Source: JANXSF01 sp043755435 (GTDB lineage Bacteria; Acidobacteriota; Terriglobia; Bryobacterales; Bryobacteraceae). Taken from it: DNA of 64,000 nucleotides. The translations under genes were made by a program, and so were the position numbers. The notes beneath the pieces were generated by a model. The model was not told the origin of the DNA, searched no databases, and saw only the letters and a list, made by a program, of their open reading frames with translations. The stretch spans positions 28,313-92,312 of the forward strand of contig JAYUSZ010000441.1 of NCBI GenBank assembly GCA_043755435.1, written 5' to 3'. Below, in pieces: positions 8,369-17,604 of this stretch. Within the stretch, counting starts at the first letter, position 1; each line of letters opens with the position of its first letter.

Positions 8369-9157
8369 CTAACGCGCCTTTTCTCTAATCTCGAAGCGTT
8401 TCACGGCAATCGCTTTGCCGGTTTCCACGTCCACTCTTATTATCGTGGCATGGAGTTCCACGCCACCTTTGGCCGCTTCCATTCTTACCGGCAGGGCGGT
8501 AAGGAATCGCCGCATGATCAACTCCTTTTCCACGCCAATGACAGAATCATAAGGGCCGGTCATGCCGCAATCGGTCTGATAGGCCATACCGCCCGCAAGG
8601 ATCCGTTCGTCCGCAGTTGGAATGTGCGTATGCGTGCCCACCATTGCCGATACCCGCCCATCCAAGTGCCAACCCATCGCAACCTTCTCGCTCGTCAGTT
8701 CCGCGTGAAAGTCAACGAAACGAACCTTCACGGTTTCAGGAATACTCTCCAGAATTCCATTCATTTTCCGGAAAGGGTCGTCGGTGGAGGGCATGTAACT
8801 TCTACCCTGCATATTGATCACCGCGCATTCCACGCCGTTGCGAGCCTTGCCCACCCATAACCCGGTTCCAGGCAGGTCTTCACTATAATTTGCAGGTCGT
8901 AACAAACGAGGTTGCCGGGGAAGATAATCGTACAACTCTCTTTTGTCCCAAACATGATTCCCCGTTGTCAGCACATCTAGCCCCAAGGAGAGCATGTCTT
9001 CTGCAATGGCGGGAGTAACCCCAAATCCACCGGCCGAGTTTTCGACATTGGCAATTGCCAAGCTGATTTTTTCTTCTGTGATGATGCGCTGTAGATTTTC
9101 AGCGACGATGTTGCGACCGGCGCTTGCAAAAATATCGCCGATAAAGAGGATGTTCAT
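8369..9157 (-). CDS. YmdB/TIGR00282-type metallophosphoesterase
   Basis: About 262 residues. The N-terminal MNILFIGDIFASAGR, followed by NVENSAGGFGV, TTGNHVWDKRE, FVDFHAELTSEK and GTHTHIPTADE, is the full motif set of the YmdB family, whose members hydrolyse 2',3'-cyclic nucleotides and influence RNA turnover and developmental choices in Bacillus. The Asp, Asn and His residues that bind the two metals are all present. The ATG at 9157 is chosen because it puts MNILFIGD at the start, as in the family; a TTG five codons upstream (9172) would also be in frame, and neither has a convincing Shine-Dalgarno. Confidence 0.88.
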   Translation of the reverse strand: MNILFIGDIFASAGRNIVAENLQRIITEEKISLAIANVENSAGGFGVTPAIAEDMLSLGLDVLTTGNHVWDKRELYDYLPRQPRLLRPANYSEDLPGTGLWVGKARNGVECAVINMQGRSYMPSTDDPFRKMNGILESIPETVKVRFVDFHAELTSEKVAMGWHLDGRVSAMVGTHTHIPTADERILAGGMAYQTDCGMTGPYDSVIGVEKELIMRRFLTALPVRMEAAKGGVELHATIIRVDVETGKAIAVKRFEIREKAR

Positions 9158-9495
9158 GCGGACACTATTCAATTCTTTGATGCTTATAGAGTGAACGCTG
9201 AAAAAACAACATCAGCCCCCGTCTTTTGACCCCATTTGTAAAACAAAGGGGGGAACCCTCCGGGCATTTTAAGGCTTCTCCAATGATGCCCCGTGAAGGA
9301 CATCGGAGCTTGCACACCAATGCAACTATCGAGCCGGATTCCAGACGTATTGGTATAGGATCAATTTTAGAGACTGACGACATCCCGTCCCCTCAACGCC
9401 CACTCCGTTTCGATTCTAGCACGCTTGTTTTGAATTTCTACGCTAGAATGACATCGTCCGATAAACTTCGCGCAAAAATAGGAGATTCCACCTAT
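9158..9495. other. Intergenic region between divergent genes
   Basis: About 340 bases between the YmdB-like gene and the hydrolase at 9496. A plus-strand frame is open through most of it, but the predicted peptide is low-complexity and lacks family similarity, so I treat it as the upstream region of both genes. No clear promoter or RNA structure was found. Confidence 0.5.
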
Positions 9496-10317
9496 ATGAG
9501 AATCACTCGCCGCACCAGTATTCGTCTGATGGGTCTATCCGTGGGCCTACCTTTGCGAGCCGCTGCTGCCTCTGTTCCCATTCGATTACGTTCAAGAGTC
9601 GAGTTATTCAAAGGTTCAAATGTCTGGAATGAGGTCACCCTTACCGATTCTTTCAAACCAACACAATCTGCGGTCCTAATCTGTGACATGTGGGACAACC
9701 ATTGGTGTTCCGGTGCAACCAAGCGAGTTGGTCTTTTGACGAAATCCATGGCCCAAGTTCTGGAAAAGGCGCGGAAAGCCAAAATTCAAGTAATCCACGC
9801 ACCCTCCGATGTCATGGATTTTTACGAAGACTACCCGCAACGCCAGTTCATGAAGCAGTTTGCCAGGAATCGAGTAGAACCCGGGCTATCGCTCACTGAC
9901 CCGCCATTGCCGATTGATGATAAACAAGGTGGCTGTGAAACTGGCGAAAGCACCTACAAAGCCTGGAAGCGTCAGCATTCGGGCATCCCGATTGAAGCAG
10001 GTGACGTGATCTCCGACAAAGGTGCCGAAATTCAAGGGTTGCTTCGTTTGCGGGGGATCGACACGATTTTCGTCATGGGCGTCCATACCAACATGTGCAT
10101 CCTAAACCGCACGTTTGCCATCAAGCAGATGACAAAGTGGGGCTTTCGCTGCATCCTGGTTCGCGATCTTACCGACGCTATGTACGATCCGAAAGCCAGC
10201 CCATTTGTTAGTCACGAACAAGGCACAGAATTGGTGATCCAGCATATCGAAAAATACTGGTGTCCCACCACCCTTAGCGCCGATTTCGCAAAGGCGCTGG
10301 CTACCTCACGTCCTTAA
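9496..10317 (+). CDS. Exported isochorismatase-fold cysteine hydrolase
   Basis: 273 residues from the ATG at 9496. The chain begins MRITRRTSIRLMG, a Tat-like twin-Arg signal, and then a small hydrophobic stretch ending in Ala residues, so the protein is probably exported folded. The body has the isochorismatase-like layout: CDMWDNHWC (catalytic Asp region), a Lys in VISDKGAEI, and GVHTNMCILNR with the nucleophilic Cys. The substrate cannot be told. The frame is open about 90 codons further upstream, but the twin-Arg start with GGAG 11 bases before it is the better choice. Its 3' end overlaps the end of the convergent gene at 10301 by 17 bases. Confidence 0.8.
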   Translation: MRITRRTSIRLMGLSVGLPLRAAAASVPIRLRSRVELFKGSNVWNEVTLTDSFKPTQSAVLICDMWDNHWCSGATKRVGLLTKSMAQVLEKARKAKIQVIHAPSDVMDFYEDYPQRQFMKQFARNRVEPGLSLTDPPLPIDDKQGGCETGESTYKAWKRQHSGIPIEAGDVISDKGAEIQGLLRLRGIDTIFVMGVHTNMCILNRTFAIKQMTKWGFRCILVRDLTDAMYDPKASPFVSHEQGTELVIQHIEKYWCPTTLSADFAKALATSRP

Positions 10318-13300
10318 CTGAAATCGTGACTCCAGATGGGGAAGAGTTCCCTCCGATATTTACGGATACAGGAACATCTCCAGCGATTCCCAGCGGTATG
10401 CGCACGTTAATCTGCATCAGCCCGGCAACCAGATTGGGTGCCGCACCAGCGTATTCAATCGTGGCGGGTAAAGTTCCGATCCTCACAACCACCGGGCCTG
10501 CGGGGCGAGCCAGTGGAACGGTAGACAGCGTTCCATCTCCTGGTGTTGGCGTCACCGCGCCTTCTCCGGTTAGGTACAAAACCACAATGCTTCCAGGGTT
10601 CGCAGGATTAACGCTGCTGTTAACCGAACCATCCTGATTCAGCGCAGCCGCATTACCCCTTCCACTTGCATTGGCCGTGAAAATGCCAGGGCTTGTGTTT
10701 GCTACTCGTAATTGGAACGGATCGGAGCGGACGCCATTTCTTTCAACCGAAAGCTGAACCACACTTCGGCTAGAAATTCCGTACGGCATTACTCCAGCAA
10801 TCTGATCCCGAGCTGCGTAGATCATCGGCGAAGGGATTTCATCAATAAATACCCGCGTATTGCCAGTGGTTGTAGACACCACTCCATTCGTAAGTTGGAC
10901 TCCTGTTGTCTGATCCGGTCCAATACCACTACCGAAAATTGTGAAGATCATTCCAGGTACTGCCTCCGAACTGATGAACGAAGCAGCGTTTGTAAGTGAT
11001 CTAACAACCGGCTTCGCTGCTGCTAGCACTGAAAAAGCGACAGGAACTGTGAGGGTTGGCGAACCATCTGCCGGGGTAAGAACAACGGATGCCGTATAGT
11101 CTCCAATGGGAAGAATACTTGGATCGACTGATACCGAAACGTCAGAGGGAGAAGTTCCTTCAGAGGGTGAAACGGATAACCAGTTTCCAGAGGAGATGCG
11201 CACTGTTGCGGTATATCGCGTTGCGGCGCCACCAGCAGTGACTCTCAATATCTGCGGGGATGGGTTCGTGCTGCCAACCCGATGGGAGAATGCCAAAGAA
11301 GTAGGAGATACAGCAAGCGAGGTGGGCGAGGTGACAGTAAGGGTTACTGGAATACTGATCTGCCCAGCCGTTTGCGATTGGATGGAAAGCGAGCCTGTAT
11401 AATTTCCAGGGGCCAGACCAGTTGGGCTAATCGAAATGGTTACGGACGAAGGCGTAGTGCCACTGGTCTGCGAAGCGCGCAGCCATCCCCCATTCGATGT
11501 TGGGGTGATTGTGAAAGTTGTTGAGTTTTGACTTGCCACCACTAATTGCTGACCAGGAGGTAAATCCGATCCGGTCTGGTATTGGAAGCTAAGCGAAGTT
11601 GGATTTGCACCGATGTTTCCGGTTTGGGAAATGATCAAAGTGACAGGCACATTCACAGGACTGTTCGGAGCATCTCCAGATGTGATGATGACTCTCCCTG
11701 TGTAGGAACCAACTGCCAGGCCAGCGGTGTTTACCGAAACCTGAATATTTGCTGGAGTGGTCCCTGCCGTTTGGCCCAGTGAGAGCCAATTTCCGCCATC
11801 CGTTGTAAGCGTGGTTGCTGAGAAAGAAAAGCTGGAAAGTCCGCTGGATAAATTGAGCGTTTGCGATGGCAACTGCCCGCCCCCAATTTGTTGGGTAAAA
11901 CTGAGTGAAGTTGGCGAAGGCACCAGATTGGCAGAACCAGTAACGTTTAAGGTGACGCGTATAAACTGACTGGCAACTCCTGCGGCATTCACTGTTACTG
12001 TTCCCACATAAGTTCCAGGGCCTGGAATGTTGTTTGTCAGCGAAACAAGTACAGTAGCCGGAGTGCTGCCAAATTGCGGGTTCACCGCCAACCAATTTCC
12101 TCCCGATAGTGTGCTTGCCGTCGCCGTGATGTTGAATGGTACTCCAGACGAAGTAACCGAAACGGGTTGCGGGTTTGGAGTTATGCCTGATCCATTTTGA
12201 AAATTGAAATCAATCGACGCGGTGCTGAGAACAACTTGATTGGAAGACAGAATGTTCAAGGTGACGGGAATCGTCAGAACAGCTACTCCAGCTTGGGTTG
12301 AGACCACAATTTCGCCATTGTAGGTTCCCACCGAGAGACCAAACGGATTCGCTTGGACAATAAATTCTCCTGGAGTGGAGACAGACGCATTGTTGAGCCT
12401 GATCCAAGTTCCACCTACCGGTGTAGTTCTCGCCGACAGATTAAACGTGGCATCAGTGCCTCCATTATTTGTAATGGTCACCGTTTTCGGTTCTGGAGTT
12501 CCGTTGGGCGTGGTATTGAAAATCAAATTGGTTGGATTGGATACAGCTCCGTTCACGACTGTGACGTTCAGCCGAATGGTTATGGTGATTGGAGAAACGC
12601 CCGCTGGTCCTGAAACCTGCAGGGTAGCCGTTGATACACCTGGTTGGGTGAAAGCAGCCGGCTTCACTGTAATGGTCAATTTGGCGGGCGTAAGTGAAGT
12701 GTTATCGCAGCAACTGAACTCAAGCCAGGAAGGTAGAGTGGACACCGCTGTAGTTGTGATTCCAACGCCCGAACCTGGCGTGCTTTGAATCGTAATGCTA
12801 GTGGTTTGATTGGTTGTACAGTTAACAGCAATTGTGCAGAAGAAATCCAAACTATTCGATGGGTTTGCAACAAGCACTGGCGTCGCACCAACAATCAAGG
12901 TATAGAGCCGGGTTGCAATCCGCCCTTCGGTATCTGTTGCTTGGATGTTGAATGAATAGCTGCCTCCTAAACTTGGTGATCCTTGTAGGGCTGACGAATT
13001 TCCATTGCCGCAACCAGGGACAAGAGACATACCGTTGGGAAGTGCGCCACTCAATATCACATAGGTGACCGGTCTGCCAACCTCTTCAGAAGAGCCGCCC
13101 GCAGCAGTTAGGCATTGGTTATAGGCGGTACCAACTGAGGCATTGGGAAGCGATGAGATTGGGCCAATTCCAAAGGTTCCGCGAATGATCAAGGTGACAT
13201 CGCGCGTAGCTATGCGGTTTCCAGAATCCGTAACCTGTATCCGAATCACGATTCCTGCCGGGGTGGTGGAAGCGAGTGGTGTCCCGAAAATGCGCCCATC

Positions 13301-13519
13301 GGTAGCAATCATCTGCAAATTTGCCGGGAGCGGTGTGCCCACCACCGTCCAGATATACGGTCCCGTTCCGCCAGTTACGGTTGGCGTCAAGAGTGGGGAA
13401 CTATTTACGTTAATCGTTCCGTAACCTACGCTATCGCCACCAATCACAGGATTGGTTTGGGCAAAGAGCGACATGGTCGCTAGAAAGAAAAGGATCGGTT
13501 TCATTGGGAGGAGTTTCAT
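10301..13519 (-). CDS. Secreted BACON-repeat protein with TIGR03437 C-terminal domain
   Basis: About 1072 residues beginning MKLLPMKPILFFLATMSLFA, a signal peptide. Two Ig-like (He_PIG type) domains come first, each ending in a GTP or GSP turn. At least six repeats of about 90 residues follow with the pattern GGNWLxVxPxxGxTPxxVxVSV and GxYTGxVxV, which is the BACON-like motif. The last 230 residues (VVRSLTNAASFISSEAVPGM, FGSGIGPDQ, SPGIFTAN, VVLYLTGEGAVTP) are the TIGR03437 domain named after Solibacter. Such proteins are secreted and probably bind carbohydrate or other surface ligands; the function of the C-terminal domain is not known. The frame is open seven codons upstream of the chosen ATG. 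Confidence 0.85.
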   Translation of the reverse strand: MKLLPMKPILFFLATMSLFAQTNPVIGGDSVGYGTINVNSSPLLTPTVTGGTGPYIWTVVGTPLPANLQMIATDGRIFGTPLASTTPAGIVIRIQVTDSGNRIATRDVTLIIRGTFGIGPISSLPNASVGTAYNQCLTAAGGSSEEVGRPVTYVILSGALPNGMSLVPGCGNGNSSALQGSPSLGGSYSFNIQATDTEGRIATRLYTLIVGATPVLVANPSNSLDFFCTIAVNCTTNQTTSITIQSTPGSGVGITTTAVSTLPSWLEFSCCDNTSLTPAKLTITVKPAAFTQPGVSTATLQVSGPAGVSPITITIRLNVTVVNGAVSNPTNLIFNTTPNGTPEPKTVTITNNGGTDATFNLSARTTPVGGTWIRLNNASVSTPGEFIVQANPFGLSVGTYNGEIVVSTQAGVAVLTIPVTLNILSSNQVVLSTASIDFNFQNGSGITPNPQPVSVTSSGVPFNITATASTLSGGNWLAVNPQFGSTPATVLVSLTNNIPGPGTYVGTVTVNAAGVASQFIRVTLNVTGSANLVPSPTSLSFTQQIGGGQLPSQTLNLSSGLSSFSFSATTLTTDGGNWLSLGQTAGTTPANIQVSVNTAGLAVGSYTGRVIITSGDAPNSPVNVPVTLIISQTGNIGANPTSLSFQYQTGSDLPPGQQLVVASQNSTTFTITPTSNGGWLRASQTSGTTPSSVTISISPTGLAPGNYTGSLSIQSQTAGQISIPVTLTVTSPTSLAVSPTSLAFSHRVGSTNPSPQILRVTAGGAATRYTATVRISSGNWLSVSPSEGTSPSDVSVSVDPSILPIGDYTASVVLTPADGSPTLTVPVAFSVLAAAKPVVRSLTNAASFISSEAVPGMIFTIFGSGIGPDQTTGVQLTNGVVSTTTGNTRVFIDEIPSPMIYAARDQIAGVMPYGISSRSVVQLSVERNGVRSDPFQLRVANTSPGIFTANASGRGNAAALNQDGSVNSSVNPANPGSIVVLYLTGEGAVTPTPGDGTLSTVPLARPAGPVVVRIGTLPATIEYAGAAPNLVAGLMQINVRIPLGIAGDVPVSVNIGGNSSPSGVTISVKDVR

Positions 13520-13616
13520 GTTCTGGATACCGGATATCACAGTTATAGCCTATACCTTACTTCGTTTTGTTTCAACCATTTCCATGTAAAGATGTTTTCG
13601 CGACTATGATAAGTTA

Positions 13617-15002
13617 ATGCCACATCGCCTTTCTTTGGTCGCTATGCAAGCTGCTTTGCGAAGTAAGCAAATCTCAGCAGTGGAGCTTCTGCAGTCGCAT
13701 TTGACTCGGATTTCTTTGGTGGATCCTCAACTCCGCGCCTTTGTGCGGGTGCTGTCTGACGAAGCTTTGACGTCGGCCCGAGCCTTTGATAACCGAGGAA
13801 ATGCAGATGCCGGACCCTTGGGCGGCATTCCGATTTCGATCAAGGACAGCATGCATGTTGCAGGGCAACCAACGTTAGCTGGCAGCAAATTGCGAATCGG
13901 CCACGTTGCTAAAGAGGATTCCGTGGTTGCGCGCCGCTTGAAAGGCGCTGGTGCCGTACTGCTTGGAAAGACGAATTGCCCGGAGTTGTTGATGAACTAT
14001 GAATCGGATAATTTCATCACGGGGCGCACGGCCAACCCCTGGAATCTGGAATTATCAGCGGGAGGTTCCAGTGGCGGCGAAGCAGCCGCTATCGCATCGT
14101 TCTGTTCCGCAGGCGGTGTTGGATCCGATGGTGGCGGTAGCATTCGTGTGCCTGCGCATTTCTGTGGCATTGCCGGATTGAAGCCAACGCCTGGTCGAAT
14201 TCCTGCCGCCGGGCACGTGCCCGATTGCCTTCATCCTGGCGGATTACTGGGTGTGGTTGGCCCTATGGCGAGAACCGCGCAGGACCTAAAAGTTCTATTT
14301 GATTTGCTTGCTGGCCATGACGATCAGGATCCATTTTCCGCACCAGTGCCTGTTGGGCCAGGTGATTTGGCGGGGATGCAGGTTGGAATTTGGGAGCAGT
14401 TTTACGACGTCCCAGTGCTCCCTTCCATTCAAACCTTGGTCAGGAAAGCGGGCCAAGACTTATCATCAGCGGGCATTGACACCAGAGATTTTTCACCGGT
14501 TGGCATGGAACGAGCCCCTCAGCTTTGGGACTTTTTCTTCACTCGTCTTGCTGAACCATTCCTACGAAAAATGTATGAGGGCCTGGATGTGCAACCTCAC
14601 TGGACGCTGATGGAGTTCTGGGCTGAATCTCCCCGGCAATATACTGCATCTCAACTGGTGGAAAAGATGGGAGAACGAGACAGATTGCGAGCTTCATTGC
14701 TGGAACAAATGCGAGAAACACCTTTGTTGGTTTCGCCAGTGATGTCGGTTGCGGCCTTCCGTCCACGGGAAAGGTCGTGGGTGGTGAATGGACAAACTAT
14801 CCGGCTTTTTGATTCCACCATGTGCGCCACGCCATTCAACTTGTTCGGATTCCCGGCGGCTACAATTCCGTATGGCTTTTCCGAGGAAGGCATGCCTGTA
14901 GGGATTCAAATTGTGGGTAGACCCTGGGAGGAGGATCGAGTGCTCGCTTTAGCCATTTTGCTGGAGCAACTCCGTGGTCCATTTCCCTCCTGCCCACTGT
15001 AA
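13617..15002 (+). CDS. Amidase (amidase-signature family)
   Basis: 461 residues. The Ser-cisSer-Lys catalytic set of the family is present: Lys76 in GIPISIKDS, the Ser pair at 151-152 in AGGSSGGEA, and Ser175 in DGGGSIRVPA. These enzymes hydrolyse amide bonds; the substrate cannot be predicted. Unlike GatA it has no gatB or gatC neighbours. It is divergent from the BACON-repeat gene with 97 bases between. A second, only distantly similar, amidase lies at 41.8 kb and has a small partner protein. Confidence 0.87.
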   Translation: MPHRLSLVAMQAALRSKQISAVELLQSHLTRISLVDPQLRAFVRVLSDEALTSARAFDNRGNADAGPLGGIPISIKDSMHVAGQPTLAGSKLRIGHVAKEDSVVARRLKGAGAVLLGKTNCPELLMNYESDNFITGRTANPWNLELSAGGSSGGEAAAIASFCSAGGVGSDGGGSIRVPAHFCGIAGLKPTPGRIPAAGHVPDCLHPGGLLGVVGPMARTAQDLKVLFDLLAGHDDQDPFSAPVPVGPGDLAGMQVGIWEQFYDVPVLPSIQTLVRKAGQDLSSAGIDTRDFSPVGMERAPQLWDFFFTRLAEPFLRKMYEGLDVQPHWTLMEFWAESPRQYTASQLVEKMGERDRLRASLLEQMRETPLLVSPVMSVAAFRPRERSWVVNGQTIRLFDSTMCATPFNLFGFPAATIPYGFSEEGMPVGIQIVGRPWEEDRVLALAILLEQLRGPFPSCPL

Positions 15003-15078
15003 TTTCGTTGAAAAGTTTTCATGTACCGCCTTGTTTCCGCTGGGAGGCAGGAGTAAGATCCATAATGAGGGTTTAGTG

Positions 15079-15786
15079 ATGAGATTTCGATTTCTATACT
15101 CAGCGATTTTGGTAACAGGCATGGCGTTCAGTCAAGACCGCTCATCGCGGCCTACTTTTGGCTATGGCAGTATCCTTAATCCAGGCGGCGTAAACCCAGC
15201 TCCTATCCGTGTTCCTTCAAGTGGTTTCACACATGCCGGAAACCTTGGCGCCAGTATCAGCGGAAGGCCAATTCCTGGCGTGACCACTGGCAATGGTGGG
15301 CGTGGCAGTGGGTATCGCGGCGGTGGTGGGGCAGTGTTGGTCCCCTACGCTTATCCGGTTGCCTATCCAGTTTATGTTCAGGATCAATATCCTATGCAGC
15401 AACAATTGCCTCAGCAGCAGTTCGTTTCGCAGCCTTCGCCTTCGGTGATTATCAACAACAATTACATGCCGGAAACTGCGCCTCGGCCGGTGATGCGCGA
15501 GTATTCGGCGGAATCTTTACAGCCACCCTTGGGACAACAGAAGCAAACACAGACCTCGCCTGAGGAGGCCGAGCCGACCGGAGAAGCCAAGCCTGTTGTC
15601 TATTTGCTCGCTATGAAAGACGGCAGCATTTATTCGGCAGTGGCCTACTGGATTGAAGATACGACACTGCATTACATTACTCCGCGGCATGATCACAATC
15701 GCGCATCTCTTGATTTAGTGGATCGCGAAATTACTGATCAAGTGAATCGGGAGCGCAAAGTTCCATTCAGATTGTCTTCACGCTGA
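15079..15786 (+). CDS. Secreted Gly/Pro/Gln-rich protein of unknown function
   Basis: 235 residues. The start at ATG 15079 (GAGG eight bases upstream) gives a clear signal peptide, MRFRFLYSAILVTGMAFS. The middle is low-complexity, with Gly-rich (GNGGRGSGYRGGGG), Tyr/Pro and Gln-rich stretches, and the last 70 residues form the only ordered-looking part (VVYLLAMKDGSIYSAVAYW, then TLHYITPRHDHN). That end resembles short domains found in other acidobacterial secreted proteins, but I cannot name it. Its stop overlaps by nine bases the end of the convergent kinase gene. Confidence 0.7.
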   Translation: MRFRFLYSAILVTGMAFSQDRSSRPTFGYGSILNPGGVNPAPIRVPSSGFTHAGNLGASISGRPIPGVTTGNGGRGSGYRGGGGAVLVPYAYPVAYPVYVQDQYPMQQQLPQQQFVSQPSPSVIINNNYMPETAPRPVMREYSAESLQPPLGQQKQTQTSPEEAEPTGEAKPVVYLLAMKDGSIYSAVAYWIEDTTLHYITPRHDHNRASLDLVDREITDQVNRERKVPFRLSSR

Positions 15787-16401
15787 GGCGGCGAGCCTGC
15801 GCGTTGGAGTTACGAAATTCTTCAGAATGCTCATGGCCACTTCCAAAGGCTGATCGCCGGCAATTGTAAGGTGGGCATGGGCTTGGGTTGGTAAAACGAA
15901 TGCTTCGGCCATTGGGCGGACGGTAGCTTCGTATTGTTTTCGGACACATTCTTCAGTTCGCCCGCGCTCAGCAATATCGCGAACAAGTCTGCGGCGATAA
16001 CACTCTTCGTCGGGAGTTTTGACGAAGATACTAGCTTTCAGCAGACTTCGTACTTCTGGATGATGCAGAGTAAAGAGGCCTTCCAAAATTACGAAATCAT
16101 TCGGAACAACACGCCTGGAATGAGTTGCCCTGGTGTGTTTATCGAACAGATAAACCGGCTCTTCCACAGGACGCGCCTCGGCCAATTCCCGGACATGTTG
16201 GACAATTAGCGGCCAGTCCAAGGCGTCGGGATGGTCGAAATTGCAGGTGGCACGCTCTTCCAGCGGCAAATGATCCAGAGCGTGGTAGTAGGAATCTAAG
16301 GACAGAATTGGTGCTCCAGAAAGCGAAGCGGCCAATTCTCGGGCTAACTCTGTTTTGCCGGAACAGGAGGGTCCAGCGATGCCGATCAGATAGGGAGTCA
16401 T
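15778..16401 (-). CDS. Uridine kinase-like P-loop kinase
   Basis: 207 residues from ATG 16401. The N-terminus carries a Walker A motif (GPSCSGKT, residues 10-17), followed by LSLDSYYHALDHLP and NFDHPDALDW, which are the substrate-loop motifs of the uridine kinase/phosphoribulokinase family, then FVILEGLF and a lid with RRRLVRDIAERGRT. It likely phosphorylates uridine/cytidine or a related nucleoside in the cytoplasm. The frame is open 141 codons further upstream, but that extension runs antisense to the next gene and has no family similarity. Divergent from the gene at 16450. Confidence 0.85.
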   Translation of the reverse strand: MTPYLIGIAGPSCSGKTELARELAASLSGAPILSLDSYYHALDHLPLEERATCNFDHPDALDWPLIVQHVRELAEARPVEEPVYLFDKHTRATHSRRVVPNDFVILEGLFTLHHPEVRSLLKASIFVKTPDEECYRRRLVRDIAERGRTEECVRKQYEATVRPMAEAFVLPTQAHAHLTIAGDQPLEVAMSILKNFVTPTRRLAASA

Positions 16402-16449
16402 GCAGGCGCTCCAGACAGGATAACAGACCTGCTTGGTACAATCACTAAT

Positions 16450-16896
16450 ATGAAAATTACATTCCTTATGAGCATTCTTGCTCTTCTGATGACAAGTGGC
16501 ATTGCCCAAGCCGGCGAAAAAGGCATGATGCATTGCTTCGCTTTTACACCAATTGAAACCGCCACTCCTGCAGAATGGGACGCCTGGTACAAAGAGACTG
16601 ACATGCTGCCCAAGAAGATCAAGACAATTAAGAAAGTCTGGTACGGCAAGTTGCGCGGCAATGGCTTGGGACAATATAGCGTTGATGCTGCAACTAGTAA
16701 GAAACTGATTGCTGGTGAAAAAAATGTTCAGGGCACGGTGAACCGCAGCGTTCGCAAGGCTGGGGCATGTTTTCTGTTCACAAATGAAGCTGCACTTGCC
16801 GCTTATGTTAAGGATCCCAATCACGAAGCATGGGTAAAAGCATACGAAAAAGTGCGGGTTGCAGGAACCACCACCTTCGATATTTTAGGACAGTAA
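16450..16896 (+). CDS. Exported Dabb-like (stress-responsive alpha/beta barrel) protein
   Basis: 148 residues with a signal peptide (MKITFLMSILALLMTSGIAQ, cleaved before AGEKG). The mature part begins MMHCFAF and ends with FLFTNEAALAAYVKDPNHEA and TTTFDILGQ, the usual order of the dimeric alpha/beta-barrel (Dabb) fold: an N-terminal strand with His, then an edge strand, the xxAYxxDPxHxxW helix and a last strand. Family members are mostly of unknown function. A TACAAT box lies ten bases before the start codon. A GC-rich hairpin follows the stop. Confidence 0.72.
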   Translation: MKITFLMSILALLMTSGIAQAGEKGMMHCFAFTPIETATPAEWDAWYKETDMLPKKIKTIKKVWYGKLRGNGLGQYSVDAATSKKLIAGEKNVQGTVNRSVRKAGACFLFTNEAALAAYVKDPNHEAWVKAYEKVRVAGTTTFDILGQ

Positions 16897-16902
16897 TCTG
16901 AC

Positions 16903-16929
16903 AGCGCCCGGGATTCTTTTCCGGGCGCT
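16903..16929 (+). terminator. GC-rich hairpin after the Dabb-like gene
   Basis: AGCGCCCGG (16903-16911) pairs with CCGGGCGCT (16921-16929). It begins seven bases after the TAA at 16896. No T tract follows on the plus strand, so termination would be weak or Rho-assisted. Confidence 0.5.
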
Positions 16930-16941
16930 ATAACCCACCTA

Positions 16942-17604
16942 ATGAGCTTTCAAGAAAACCTAGATCGCGTCCGGAGTCGAATGGATGCTGCTATTGCTAG
17001 GGCCCACCGCCGCTCTGAAGATGTAAACCTGATCGCTGTCACCAAAATATTTCCAGTTGAAGCAATTCTTGAAGCCTACGCAGCCGGCCTGCGGGAATTT
17101 GGCGAAAATTATGTCCAGGAATTTGAAGGGAAGCATCCTCAAGTAGCATTGCTTGAAGGTGCTCGCTTTCATCTTATTGGGCACCTGCAATCCAACAAGG
17201 CAGCCAAAGCAGCTGAACTATTTCATGTGATCCAAACTGTGGATAGCGCCAAACTAGCAAGGCGCTTGGACGCCACTGGCGCGAAGTTAGACGTGATGAT
17301 TGAAGTGAAGCTTTCCGGTGAAGATGCAAAGCACGGCTTAGTTCCAGAAGGTCTGAGTGAACTTGTGGACGCAACCACAACCTGCACAAATCTGCGGTTG
17401 CTAGGCTTGATGACCATGCCCCCTTGGTCTGAAGATGCGGAGTTGGCGCGGCCTTATTTTGTGCGCCTGCGCGAACTCGCAGAACGTTGGAACTTGCCGC
17501 GTCTTTCGATGGGGATGTCCAATGATTTGGAAGTTGCCATTGCGGAGGGGGCTACCGATGTTCGGGTGGGGACCGCATTGTTTGGCAAGCGGAAAAAGCT
17601 GTGA
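16942..17604 (+). CDS. YggS-family PLP homeostasis protein
   Basis: 220 residues, matching the family. The PLP-binding Lys is Lys35 in LIAVTK; FGENYVQE, HLIGHLQSNK, LMTMPP, LSMGMSNDLEVAI and VRVGTALFG are all family motifs. Members bind PLP without a known catalytic reaction and keep the free PLP pool and amino-acid metabolism balanced. The last codons overlap the GTG start of the following glycosyltransferase by four bases, so the two are translationally coupled, although no functional link is known. Confidence 0.92.
   Translation: MSFQENLDRVRSRMDAAIARAHRRSEDVNLIAVTKIFPVEAILEAYAAGLREFGENYVQEFEGKHPQVALLEGARFHLIGHLQSNKAAKAAELFHVIQTVDSAKLARRLDATGAKLDVMIEVKLSGEDAKHGLVPEGLSELVDATTTCTNLRLLGLMTMPPWSEDAELARPYFVRLRELAERWNLPRLSMGMSNDLEVAIAEGATDVRVGTALFGKRKKL

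Noticed and set aside
16402..16824. N-terminal extension of the uridine kinase-like frame
   Set aside because: It runs antisense through the Dabb-like gene at 16450, and the kinase motif set starts with MTPYLIGIAG at 16401.
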